The notes beneath the pieces were generated by a model. It had not been told where the DNA came from, did no database searches, and was given only the letters and a program-made list of their open reading frames with translations. The translations under genes and the position numbers were made by a program. 64,000 nucleotides of DNA from Adenophora triphylla var. japonica (taxonomy: Eukaryota > Streptophyta > Magnoliopsida > Asterales > Campanulaceae), in contig JAFEMH010006970.1 of the NCBI GenBank assembly GCA_022495995.1, positions 42,891 to 106,890 of the forward strand. The letters run 5' to 3'. Each line of letters begins with the position of its first letter. Within the stretch, counting starts at the first letter, position 1. Of the stretch, positions 35,524-45,704 are shown piece by piece.

Positions 35524-37480
35524 CTACTCCGAATCCTCATCATCATCGCCCTCGCCCGCCAAGAACTCCAGCATCTCGGAAAACTCGGCGGTCACCTCCT
35601 CGTCATCAGAAACCTCGACACCGTCCTCGATCGGGTACTTGAGATGGTTCGAAGGGTCAAGCCCAGTAAAAGGGTCGAAGAAGGGAAGCGAGGACGAACC
35701 CTCACCCTGCGCACCTGGTGGAGGAAAGAACTGGTGGAAGGTCTGTGGCCTCCGAACCCCAGAAGAAGTCCCCACATCAAAGCTATGCCGCTCTCGAGCC
35801 GGCACCTCAGGCTGTGACTCTGGCTCAGCCCTCGAAGAAGGAGTATCCACAGACCTCCTCGAAGGCATTGGCTCGAAAGCCGCCGCGCTCCGCGAAGACC
35901 CGCAGGACATCTTCCGCAAGAGCTTCTTCGTAAAAGCCCTCAAACCCACGTACCGGCGGGTAAGCACGTCAACGATCTGCCCCGAGACCTACACAACAAA
36001 CAACAAAAGAAAGGCTCAGCAAAAGAGAGACAAAGATACTCGGCAAAAGAGAAAAATATAGAAAAGATGCCAAGATGGAAAAGAGTAAAGAAACTCACCA
36101 CAGCATCCGGGTCAACCCGATAGGCAGCAGGAGCATGCTCAGGGATCGTCACCGACACCCTCCTTCTCGAATCCCCGCGAACATAAGTAAAGTCCGGCCC
36201 AGGCACTGGGACATCTGGAGGACACGACGAACCAGTCCGCCTCTCCCTCGCCAACACCTGTGGCGTCCTCAACTTCCGCCTAACGGAGGCCGCATACTCC
36301 TCGCCCTCTAGGACGAACTCCTCGGCACTCACACCGGTTCGGTACCACTCAAACTCCAGCAAGTCCATATCAGCAGGACTCATCATGCGGAAGGGCGGAT
36401 CCCTCGGAGCCATAGGGGGCACACCTGCACCATGCTGCCAGAAGACCCTCTCCCCCAAATACATGGAGTCGCAAGTAAAGCCCCGCAGGAGCTTCCTCTG
36501 CCATGTCACCCAGTGGGCACCCTCCAGCTCATCCTCGCCATACCGAGTCCAAGGGTACAGCTGACACCCCTCCGGGCTGTCCCTCTCCAGGAATCGCTGC
36601 ACATCCTTATATGTGACAGTGATCCTCCCCCGGCTCGTCCTCCTCTTCCTCAAAGAGCAAGCCCAGCATAACATGGCGGGATACCCAAACATGGCCTAGT
36701 CCTCCAAATCCCACGACTGGCACCGGAAGACCTCATAGCACCACACCTGCAACAAAAAAGCAGATAGTGCTCAGAAAAAGAAAAAGAAAAAGAAAAAGAA
36801 AAAGAAAACGGAGAAGTGATGAAGTGCTAAACTACAAAAAGCATATAAACTCATACCTCCAGTGCGAAATCAAAGCATCCCAAGGAGTTGATCGCGCCCC
36901 GGCTGAATCGGTCCAAAGCAAAAGAGAGCTCGGCCAAGCTAGCCTCGCCCCAAGCAATATCACAAACCCTCTCCAAGTCCACCAGACCCTCAAGCAGAGG
37001 GAAAAGAATGGAAGAGGCATGATTCAAGAACAAAGTCTCAGAAAGCGCAAACCACAAGAACGAGCGCGCCAGCTGCTCCACCGTCACTACCCCAGTGCCC
37101 CAGCTATAATCCTCGATGTTGGCCGTAATCTTCGCCTCCACATCGTGGTACACCATACCCAAGCCCTTATGGGGCCAAGGCGCAAAGCCAAGCAGCTCGG
37201 TCAACAGCTCATCGGACATCTGGTCCCTCTATTTCACCGACTCCCCCTTGAAGGACAACCTGGTGATGGCAGCAAAATCTATGGGATTCACTGTCATCTC
37301 CCCCCAGCTAAAGTGGAAGGTATGCGTAGTGTCCCACCAATACTCAAACAAGGTCAGGAAGACACCCTTGTTCTTCTGCGTCTCCGCCAACCCGGCTAGG
37401 TTCTCCACGAACACGTTCAGCCTAGTAGCAATGACTAGCCTCCGAGGGCTAGGTCTCTCATCCCAGGAGATATCAGGCAT
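35524..37480 (-). pseudogene. Antisense gene A: plant mobile domain (PMD) protein, spliced, two amber stops
   Basis: Three exons read on the minus strand: 37480-36857, 36746-36099 and 35988-35524. The 110-bp introns have consensus borders (GAG|GTATGA, TTGCAG|GTG; GTG|GTGAGT, TGTGTAG|GTC) and stay in phase. Exon 1 carries the PMD hallmark WWDTTHTFHFSWGEMTVNP with FAAITRLSF after it, and then DIAWGEASLAEL and FALE; exon 2 starts VWCYEVFRC. The protein ends in a Pro/Ser-rich, very acidic tail (GEGDDDEDSE). About 577 residues would be made, but TAG codons at 37231-37229 and 36698-36696 interrupt it. PMD proteins are known as host silencing factors and as transposon passengers. The start is uncertain: an upstream TGA rules out a much longer exon, and ATG at 37480 is the first in frame. 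Confidence 0.75.
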
Positions 37481-37501
37481 GATCCTCCACAACTCAACCA
37501 C

Positions 37502-37957
37502 CAGCCGTCATCGTAAGTTCAGATCTAGCCCACTAAATGTCAAAACAAACACCGGCCGTCATCGTAAGTCCGGACCCCAAGGCGAAAATGCCTTCAAACA
37601 CAAATCCCAAGGCGCAAACGCCATCAAACACGAATCTCAAGGCCCAAACGCTTTCAAAACACAAAAATAATATCAGTCATCAATGTAAGCCCGAACCCCC
37701 TTCCCCGGCGGACAAAAGTCAAACGGCCATCAATGTAAGACCATACAAAAATACATATCCCTAGCAGATAAACCCCGAACGTCATCGTAAGTCCGAACCC
37801 CAAGGCGTAAATGCCTTCCAACACGAAACCCCAAGGCATAAATGCCCTCAAAACAGACAAGTCATTTCCTCGACAGCCATCGTAAGCCCGAAGTTTTCCC
37901 CAGCAGACAAAACACAAGGCAAGCACGCCTCTCAAAATCAAAACACAAGGCAAGCAC
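37502..37957. repeat. 3' untranslated repeats of the outer element
   Basis: Repeated words such as CCGTCATCGTAAGTCCG and ACCCCAAGGCGAAAATGCC recur about every 50-120 bp (near 37506, 37556, 37725, 37780 and 37877). Their reverse complement (GGGCTTACGATGACGG) recurs in the inner element at 44590-44820, so the two elements share this region. Tat elements are known for variable tandem repeats before the 3' LTR. Confidence 0.7.
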
Positions 37958-40236
37958 TGTCACGACCCTAATATTAGGCACCATTTTAGCACATGTTGAG
38001 CACGTGGGGTTGGGGTTGTAGTATCTCATTTTATGCACTTTATGCTATTTGGTTAAGTTATGTGCTCATTTCATGTTTTTGACAACTTATGTGAATTTAG
38101 GGTGATAATACAATTAAGTTAATGATTTAGGGTCTAAATGAAATAAAAAATGAAATGTTGTAGTGAAATAATAATATTTGAAATTTTAAACATTTAGTTT
38201 ATAAGTTGTTGAGGTGCTTTGTTGTCAAAGTTGATAGTTAGGGTTGTTAGTTATAAGTGGTTCAAGCCTTGAGGAGCTAAGATGTAATTTGTTAATGTTT
38301 ATCCTTCATTTTCTCCATGGAAAAATCATTTTGAATCACCTCATCTCCTTCCTATGTTCTTAAGGAAAGAAAATATCAAACCCTAGGTCTTTTCTTCCAT
38401 AAATCATAACAAAATCAATTCCTTTTCGTTTCTTGATCCGTTCACGTATTATCGTTCGTGGAGTCGAGGAGATCTTATCTATCCGAAAAAAGAAATTATT
38501 ATTTTTGAATTATTTCGGTAAGTTATTATGATTTCCTTTCAAAGCTTGTTCATTGAATGTTTAATGTTATAATTGTTGTGTGGTATTTTGGAACATTTTC
38601 TCGGAGTTGGAAATTGGGTTAATGACCTAAATGTTGTGTTGTGGTTCATGGAAGTTGATAAGAATTAAATGGTTGTTGTTTAAGTTGAAAGAAAGATATT
38701 AACATGGAATTTGGTAGTGTAATGGGTGATATAATTAATTTGCATGTGGTTTAGGTCCATTTTACTTTGGTTGGAAGGTGAGAAAATAGTTGGAAGGTGT
38801 ATGGAATGGTTTGGTATGAGTTAGGGTAATGTTTAGTACCTATTTTATGACTTCAAAAATAGACTACTTTGGTTTATGACAATTGGGACTTTGGTTGCTG
38901 ATGTTTCAGCTCAAATCTGATTTCTGGGTAAAGGGCACGAGTCGTGCCTTGTGGCACGAGTCGTCCCTTGAAGGTTGGAAGAGTCGTGCCCCTTGGGGAC
39001 GACTGTATCTGAGTGGGTGTCAAGGTGGCACGAGTCGTGCCCTACCTGCCACCTCTGAACCATTTTTCAAGCAATAGAAACCTAATCTACCTAGTATATA
39101 ATTGAACCCTCTTTGACTATAATTAAAGTAAAACACTTTAGCTATCCAATGGTATCTTACTTGGTCAAAATGGATTTGAAAATATTGTTCGGAAAATGGT
39201 TGGCAGGCTTGATTTGCAACTTAACCAAAGTTATTCAAGCTTGGTAATTTGAACTTGAGCCTTTATAGAGGTTATTAATTGTTATATATTGAACATGTAG
39301 GGCTTGTTGGTTATACATTGTGTCTTACTTTATTTCATATCCATGGTTTGTGATTCAAATAGTGTATGAAATGTATGTTGCACTATTGTATTGGTTTAAA
39401 CATGAGTATGAATACCATGTTGTTATTTTGTTATCCCTTTGGTGGATTTCTTTTCAAGTAACTATTATGTGCTTGAATGTGTTTCAATCAGCTGATGTTT
39501 AGGGGTATAATGGAATACGATCAATTATGAAAATTTTTCTATAATGTGATCGGATTATATTATACCTGTGACTGTCCCCTTCTGTGGCCACAGACTGGGG
39601 TTATTGCTTCTGTATTGAGCCAAAAGCCTTGCAGATTGCTAGTATCTTATTTGGTTCCCTGAAAAATGGGTCTTATAAGATGTGAATATGCCTAAGCAGT
39701 TCACAAATGAGTGGAGTTTTACTCCCAATGTTGTACGACTTATTGTTCAGACGGGAAAGGTAAACCAAGGTAACGTAAGGTGTTTACCGTTTTACCAATG
39801 TGTTATATGCACCTTGTTATGTGTTGCATCTTACTTGGCATATTGTTGCATTCATAATAGCTTATTGAGATTTATTTTCACCCTTCTCCCTTTAATGTTT
39901 TAGATCGCTCTGAGACAGGCGGACCGACCCAGTAAGGACGGAAAGGAGTTTGGAAGTTGTCTTTTTGGGATTGTCAGGGTACGTGTAGGTTGGTGTTGGA
40001 AGTTGTATTTTGGTATAACTCCTTTATGGAGTGTGTATATAGAACAACTTTGGTATAACTTAAATTTGTATCTTTTGTAACTTAAACATGTTGTCTATCT
40101 TTCAAAGTTTTTTCAAATTTTCCTCCAGGTGGAGAGATTTTAAGTTGGTTTTGTAATGGAAGTGTCAAAGTTTGTTTTCTTTTCAAGTTAAGTTAAAGTT
40201 TTAAATTCAGGTGGTTTTTAATAGTAAGGGGACATG
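37958..40236 (+). mobile_element. Probable solo LTR of a gypsy-like element
   Basis: Begins TGTCACGACCCTAATATTAG abruptly after the repeat region, a start typical of large gypsy LTRs. It has no coding capacity. Palindromes GGCACGAGTCGTGCC at 38934-38948 and 39027-39041, with two damaged copies between, resemble the LTR promoter palindromes seen elsewhere in the window. The right edge near AAGGGGACA (40235) is a guess, and no target duplication was confirmed. Confidence 0.5.
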
Positions 40237-41435
40237 ATGGATGTGTTTTTACACACCCATTTTACATGTTTACGAACTTATTTTAGGCTCAAAATCTCGG
40301 GTTTTATGTTATTTTAATGTGGTTGTTGAGTATTTTGTGAGTACAGGGGAAAGAATGGTTAAGTGTTGAGTTTTGTCAAGAAAAGGGCAAGGAAATCAAG
40401 TTTTTGTGGAGCAGAGCAGGAAAATTGTGAAACAGATTCGAGCTCCAGTTACTGGCCTCCAGAGCGGCCGCGCTCAACCCAAGAGCGACCGCGCTCCATT
40501 GAAGAAAATCAAGCCAAAATCCCTGTCCACTAGAGCGGACGCGCTCAACCTGAGGGCGGCCGCGCTCAAGAAGGAAAACTGAAGACCAACTTTCTGCCAA
40601 GGTGCGCGGGCGCGCTCAACCCAAGAGCGGCCGCGCTTGACCCGTTTTCAGTACCAGTTTGCAGCAACTAATGAAGGGCATTCTTGACTTTTCGCACGTT
40701 TTACCTGTGGTTTTTGCCCTAGAATATATATTTGCAGCATCACACTTTGGAAAAACATCTTGGATATTGCTTTTGTTCTTAGTTTTTGAGTTTTCTAGAG
40801 AATTCTTCGTTCATCAATTCCGGATTCTTCAGGTTTTGATGTTCTTTTATTTTATGAGTATTGTTAGTTTCGTTATGTCGTTGAGTAGCTAAATCGTTTA
40901 GATTTGCGGATTGGTTGTAGCAATTACTGAATCTTTATGCTATAGATTTCATTCTTCCAATTTAATCTCTTTCTAGTTCTTCAAAGTATTAATCTTTAAC
41001 AGTTTTAAGGTTTCAATTTCATGTTAAGATGACTTTGGCCTTTTAATTATTTGGGTATCAATTTTGCCATTAATTTGGGGATTGATACAATTGAACACTG
41101 CTTTGAAGATTAGATCTAATTGAGGCCGTTATAGAAATCAAAAGGATTTAGATTCGATATTCTAAAGTGCTGAATAATTGTTTGATTGTTGTGTGGCCGT
41201 AATAGAAAACGCAGCTTGATAATAATTTAAAGGGTTGCAATCCGGGCACCACACCGTCCCAATCCTTACTTTTGTGAATGAATCCTAGATTGAGATTAAT
41301 GTTTTTAGCAATAAAAATAGCAAAAAGTGAAAGTAATTGTGAATCCAATTTGTGAATCTCCTTTGTTGATCTAAGTTAATTCGTTACTTTTAAATTGATT
41401 CCTTAGTTTTAATCTGTTGCTTCTGTTTTAGAATT
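40237..41435 (+). mobile_element. Second LTR-like block with six GC-rich inverted repeats
   Basis: Starts near TGATGGATGTGTTTTTACAC and has LTR-like composition with no gene. Six copies of a GAGCGNNCGCGCTC-type unit (arms GAGCG / CGCTC) lie at 40462, 40483, 40533, 40552, about 40604 and 40625. They are followed by an AT-rich TATATAT box near 40725. Boundaries and family are uncertain. Confidence 0.4.
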
Positions 41436-41441
41436 AAATTC

Positions 41442-41745
41442 TTGGGACACGTCCACTCAAAATTTCATATTGGGACACCGACACGTCCACCTCACATTGG
41501 GACACCGACACGTCCACCTCACACCAGGACATCGACACGTCCACCTCACACTAGGACACCGACACGTCCGCCTCACATCAGGACACCGAAACGTCCACGT
41601 TACCTCAGGACATCGACACATCCACTCAAATTTCATATTGGGACACCGACACATCCACCTCATATTGGGACACCGACACGTCCACCTCACACCAGGACAC
41701 CGACACGTCCACCCCAATTTAGGACACCACCACGTCCTCACACCT
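41442..41745 (+). repeat. 27-bp satellite directly before the outer 3' LTR
   Basis: About ten units of GGACACCGACACGTCCACCT plus CACAC, some diverged. Because 27 is a multiple of three, several frames stay open, which produces artificial repeat peptides of the HTRTPTRPP type. The array sits about 100 bp upstream of the polypurine tract, the place where Tat-type elements amplify variable repeats. Confidence 0.85.
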
Positions 41746-41840
41746 GACCAACACGGTCATCTTCTCTCTCTCCCGACAAGCGATCCAGATTAGGACCCTT
41801 ATCTTTATCGACGACCCCACTTCCTTCATAAGTGACGTCG

Positions 41841-42040
41841 CCGAGGGGCTTATGTAAGTAACCCAATCCGGATCGCTCCCATCCAAGCACACATGAAACA
41901 CCGCGGACTCACACAAGCTTGATCCCAAACACCCGTAACCAACAAAGGCCCCAAAACACCAACCAAACCAAGGTAGGACCCTTCTGGGATAAAATAAAAC
42001 AAAAGGACTTTTTGAGAATTATGAAAAATGTTCAGCCTGC
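41841..42040 (+). repeat. Polypurine tract and first part of the outer 3' LTR
   Basis: CCGAGGGGCTTA (41841-41852) abuts TGTAAGTAACCCAATCCGG. The following 188 bp match the 5' LTR (shared CCCGTAAC, CCAAACCAAGG and GGGATAAAA). The match stops at 42040, where the inner element begins, and resumes at 63880. Confidence 0.85.
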
Positions 42041-44119
42041 TGAAATTACCCGGATTTCGCGCGCGGCGAAAGCGGTTGTCTTTTGCGGAGGGTTGGTGTC
42101 TGAGACCTCGCTTCATGGGAAGGAAAATGAGGAGTCGCCACGCGGTTTTGTATTTTGAGCCCAAACGTTGAGAAACGGCTTTTGTGAAAATGGTGTCGTT
42201 TTTATTGGTAGCAAAAACTTAGGAAAAGGCTTTGAAAACAGGGGATCGTTTTTATTGGTAGCAAAAACGAGTAAAAAGCTTTTTTTTGAGTACCAGAGAT
42301 TGTTAGGTTCGGAGGTCACGTTACGTTTCGGGAAGAGTATTACGAGATCACCCGAAACGCCTCGTATGACGAGTCTTTCTACCTTTCTCGAAAATCGTGT
42401 GTGTGTGTGTGTTTTGAAATGGGGGCTTGAATGACAAGCTTAATCTTGGTTTGAATGTCAAACGTTGATTAGGTGACTTTGTTGGAAAAGGCGAGCGTTT
42501 GAATGACAAACGTCGGTTTGGAGACGGAAATGAGCGTTTGCGTGGCAAACGTCGATTTTGAGTCTGAAATGAGCGTTTGCGTGGCAAACGTCGATTTTGA
42601 GTTTGAAATGGAGTTCGAAGGTCGAACTCCGGTTTTTTGAACCGGGCGAGTCATTGTTAACGATTTTTACGGGAAAAAGCGTATTAAATGATTTTGAGTG
42701 TCAAATGGCGGCTTTTAGTTTGAAGATGAGCGTTTGGATGCCAAACGTCATTTCGCGCATTTTGAAAGAGAGTTCGAAGGACGAACTCCGGTTTTGAACC
42801 GGGCATTACATTGTTAACGATTTTTACGGGAAAAAGCGTATTAAACGATATTGCGATCAACGAATCGGGTTGCGACTCGGACTTTGAAAAGTAAATACTA
42901 TCACGATCCAAACGGGTCGGACTTGTAAATGATAGTATTTAAACAGTATCAACGGAATTGAACGATCCGGAATCGTAAATGACGATCAACGAGCCAAAAC
43001 GGCTCGGAAGAGTAAATGACGATCGACGAGCCAAACGGCTCGGAAGGGTAAAGTTGCATGAAATGTAAAGTACATTTAACGGATCAAACGGTCCGGAATT
43101 GTAAATAACAGAAAAGTAAATGACGATCGACGGATCGATCGATCCGGAGTTGAATATGACAAAAAAAAGTAAACGGAACGGGGTCGGAACGCCGTTTTAA
43201 CCCGTGATTACTTCTCTTACGGGAAGAGAAGAGGATCGAGGGGCTAAAATGTATCGAACCCCGTTAGACGGAGGCGTCTACATTTCAACGATGTTGTTCG
43301 AAACGGTTGTAGCGAATGGCGCGTAAACCGAGACGAAACAAGAGATTAGAGAGAGGGAGTTATACCTATGTCTAGGGTCGACTCCTTTGGCTCGAGAGAT
43401 GTATACGGGATACGGAAAGTAGTTTGGAACAGTGTTTCGGAGTGGAGGAGGGCGTATTTGATCGAAATACGGAGTTTTCACGCAAAACGAGGTAAAACCG
43501 AGGCTTGGGAGGGGTGAGGATCAGTTTAGGCCGTGAGGTTTTGGCGGAGGGGAGTAATTTTTCGTGTTACAAATGGCTTTGACAGCCTCTCTATTTATAG
43601 GTGAAATTTGGTAGGAGTCCCGACTTACAGCCGAAATCCCGGGGGGTTTTGGAAACTTTAGGGAATTTGAGGACTCACGGGCAATTTATCAAGTCGCACA
43701 GGAGTCCGTCTGACTAGGACTGTATACCAGGGGTATTTTAGTCTTTTGGCCTTGATTTCTGATTGAAGGGTGACTAGAGGGAGGTGGCATGCTTGCCACG
43801 TGCCCTGTGAGTCACCAGATGTGTGGGAGTTCGTTCCCGGGTCCCGGTTTTGTCCGTTTTTTAAATAACAGTCCGGAAAATATCCGAAACGCCCCCGGAA
43901 AGTGCCGGAAAGTGCATTTTTCAGGGAAAGCCGTACTTTCACGTGCGATGACGTGTGTCAAGTACGCTTTGACGTCGGGATGCACGGGGCAGTCCCGGGA
44001 CGTCTCGTTGGCATGGCAACGGGGAGCTTAACGAGTTTCGGTTAACCTGGAGTGGGCCAGTTAACGGATTTCGGTTAACATTCTGACGGATTTTGACGAT
44101 CCGAATTTGGGTACTTACA
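42041..44119 (-). repeat. 3' LTR of the inner element
   Basis: About 2079 bp, partner of 61792-63879, differing at scattered positions (a few per cent by eye). It contains many short inverted repeats, such as CGTTTG..CAAACG near 42493, 42532, 42570 and 42727, GAGTTCGAAGGTCGAACTC at 42609, and CGGATCGATCGATCCGG at 43134. A TATA box lies at 43590-43599 (minus). The two promoter palindromes present in the 5' LTR are damaged here. Confidence 0.92.
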
Positions 44120-44134
44120 GTTAGCCCCTCAGCG
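44120..44134 (-). other. Polypurine tract of the inner element
   Basis: On the minus strand it reads GCTGAGGGGCTAAC directly before the 3' LTR start TGTAAGTACCC. The outer element has a near-identical tract (GCCGAGGGGCTTA), support for close relationship. Confidence 0.8.
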
Positions 44135-44319
44135 ACGTCTCCTCCGAAGGAGGTGGGGTCGTTGAAAAAAGATAAGGATCCAAATCAGGATGCCTTACTC
44201 TGGAAGAGACCTGGGCGGTCAGCTGGCTGGACCCTTAGCGAAAGGATTCCTACGTATCCCGAGCGGGAATCAAGCCGATCGTAGTTCGTAGGTGCAAAGA
44301 CCGCGCGTGGGGACCTTGA

Positions 44320-44850
44320 CCTGAGAGAGACTGTTGGGAGGCGTCTGAACCTGAGAGGAGACCATTGCGAGGTACCAAAACCTGAATGGAGACTATTGTG
44401 AGGCGTCTGAACCTGGGATTTCTGAAACCTTCGAGGGCGTGTGGCGCCTCAAACCAGAGTTGCTGATACTGACGAGGGCGTGTGGCGCCTCAAACCGGAG
44501 TTGCTGGAACATACGAGGGCGTGTGGCGCCTCAAACCGGAGTTGCGAGGATACGTTTATCCTGAGACGAAGGCGTTCGTGCCTTGGATGCTGGGCTTACG
44601 ATGACGGCCAGGTTTATCCTGCTGGGGATAGGGCGGCAATGATGGGAACGGTTGTGTTAAACTGGCGTTATTAACAACTCGGAAGGATCGACGTTTCTTC
44701 TTTAGAATCCTGCTGGGGATGAGCATTCGGGCTTACCTTGATGGCCGAAGAGGGATTGTTGTGCGGGCTTACCTTGATGGCCGCTGAGGTGGAACGATCG
44801 GGCTTACGACTGGCGGCCGGGGAGATGAACGTTGGTGAAAATCACTAGAA
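44320..44850. repeat. 3' untranslated repeats, first block
   Basis: Three units of GAGGGCGTGTGGCGCCTCAA with AACCGGAGTTGCTG lie at about 44433-44545. About four units of the type CGGGCTTACCTTGATGGCCG follow (44590-44820). The latter are homologous to repeats in the outer element at 37502-37957. Nothing is coding. Confidence 0.75.
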
Positions 44851-44861
44851 ATTTTAACGTC

Positions 44862-45420
44862 GGGAGACGGAATTGTAACTGGAATGTCCGGAGACATGAT
44901 CGAGCGTTTGAATGTCAAACGTCAACTGAGGATTGAATTTAACGTCTGGAGACGGAAATGTAACTGGAATGTCCGGAGACAGGGTTGAGCATTTGAATGT
45001 CAAACGTCAACTGAGGATTGAATTTAACGTCTGGAGACGGAATTGTAACTGGAATGTCCGGAGACATGATTGAGCGTTTGAATGTCAAACGTCAACTGAG
45101 GATAAAATTTAACGTCTGGAGACGGAAATGTAACTGGAATGTCCGGAGACATGATTGAGCGTTTGAATGTCAAACGTCAACTGAGGATTAAATTTAACGT
45201 CTGGAGACGGAAATGTAACTGGAATGTCCGGAGACATGATTGAGCGTTTGAATGTCAAACGTCAACTGAGGATTGAATTTAACGTCTGGAGACGGGCGTT
45301 AGTGAAAACTAACTGGGAATTTAACGTCTGGAGACGAGCGTTAGTGAAAACTAACTGAGAATTTAACGTCTGGAGACGAGCGTTAGTGAAAACTAACTGG
45401 GGATTTATCCTCGGGGGATG
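44862..45420. repeat. 85-bp tandem repeat with derived 42-bp units
   Basis: Five 85-bp units are phased on TAACTGGAATGTCCGGAGAC at 44876, 44961, 45046, 45131 and 45216. Three 42-bp units follow, phased on GCGTTAGTGAAAACTAACTG at 45296, 45338 and 45380. Each 85-bp unit contains GCGTTTGAATGTCAAACGTC or a variant, a short hairpin also repeated in the element's LTRs. It is a young satellite-like array. Confidence 0.9.
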
Positions 45421-45540
45421 GGGTGTTAGAAATGTCTAACTGGGGGAAATTCTACACTTTTGGAGGCCAAAAGGGGTAAAATTGGAACTGCCCAAAGTTG
45501 AGGGGCTGAATTGGAAAGAATCTTTTTAAATTGCAGCAAG

Positions 45541-45554
45541 AGTCCGGCCGGACT
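45541..45554 (+). promoter_or_regulatory. Palindrome upstream of antisense gene A (inner element)
   Basis: Perfect 14-bp palindrome AGTCCGGCCGGACT, followed by TGGACTG, 150 bp before the antisense ATG at 45705. The LTR copy at 63460-63473 has the same right flank (TGGACTG). Confidence 0.65.
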
Positions 45555-45704
45555 TGGACTGAGTTTGACCAGGTTCAAATCAGCTCCAAGTCCGACGCAA
45601 ACCATTCCCTTTTCCCCATTATTTCCGACGAGAGAGAGGAGAGAAAAGAGAGAAAAACTCAACCAAATTGTGAGATTTGCTCAGATTTGTGAAGGAAAAT
45701 TGCT

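Noticed and set aside
35446..36671. Several plus-strand ORFs of 60-140 codons
   Set aside because: They are shadows of antisense gene A (PMD), which has domain similarity and in-phase introns on the minus strand.
36767..37399. 210-codon plus-strand ORF
   Set aside because: Opposite strand of PMD exon 1, starting in an AAAAAG repeat inside the intron. No domain.
41442..41793. Repeat proteins of about 100 residues on both strands
   Set aside because: They arise from a 27-bp satellite that leaves all frames open. No start context or neighbouring coding signal.
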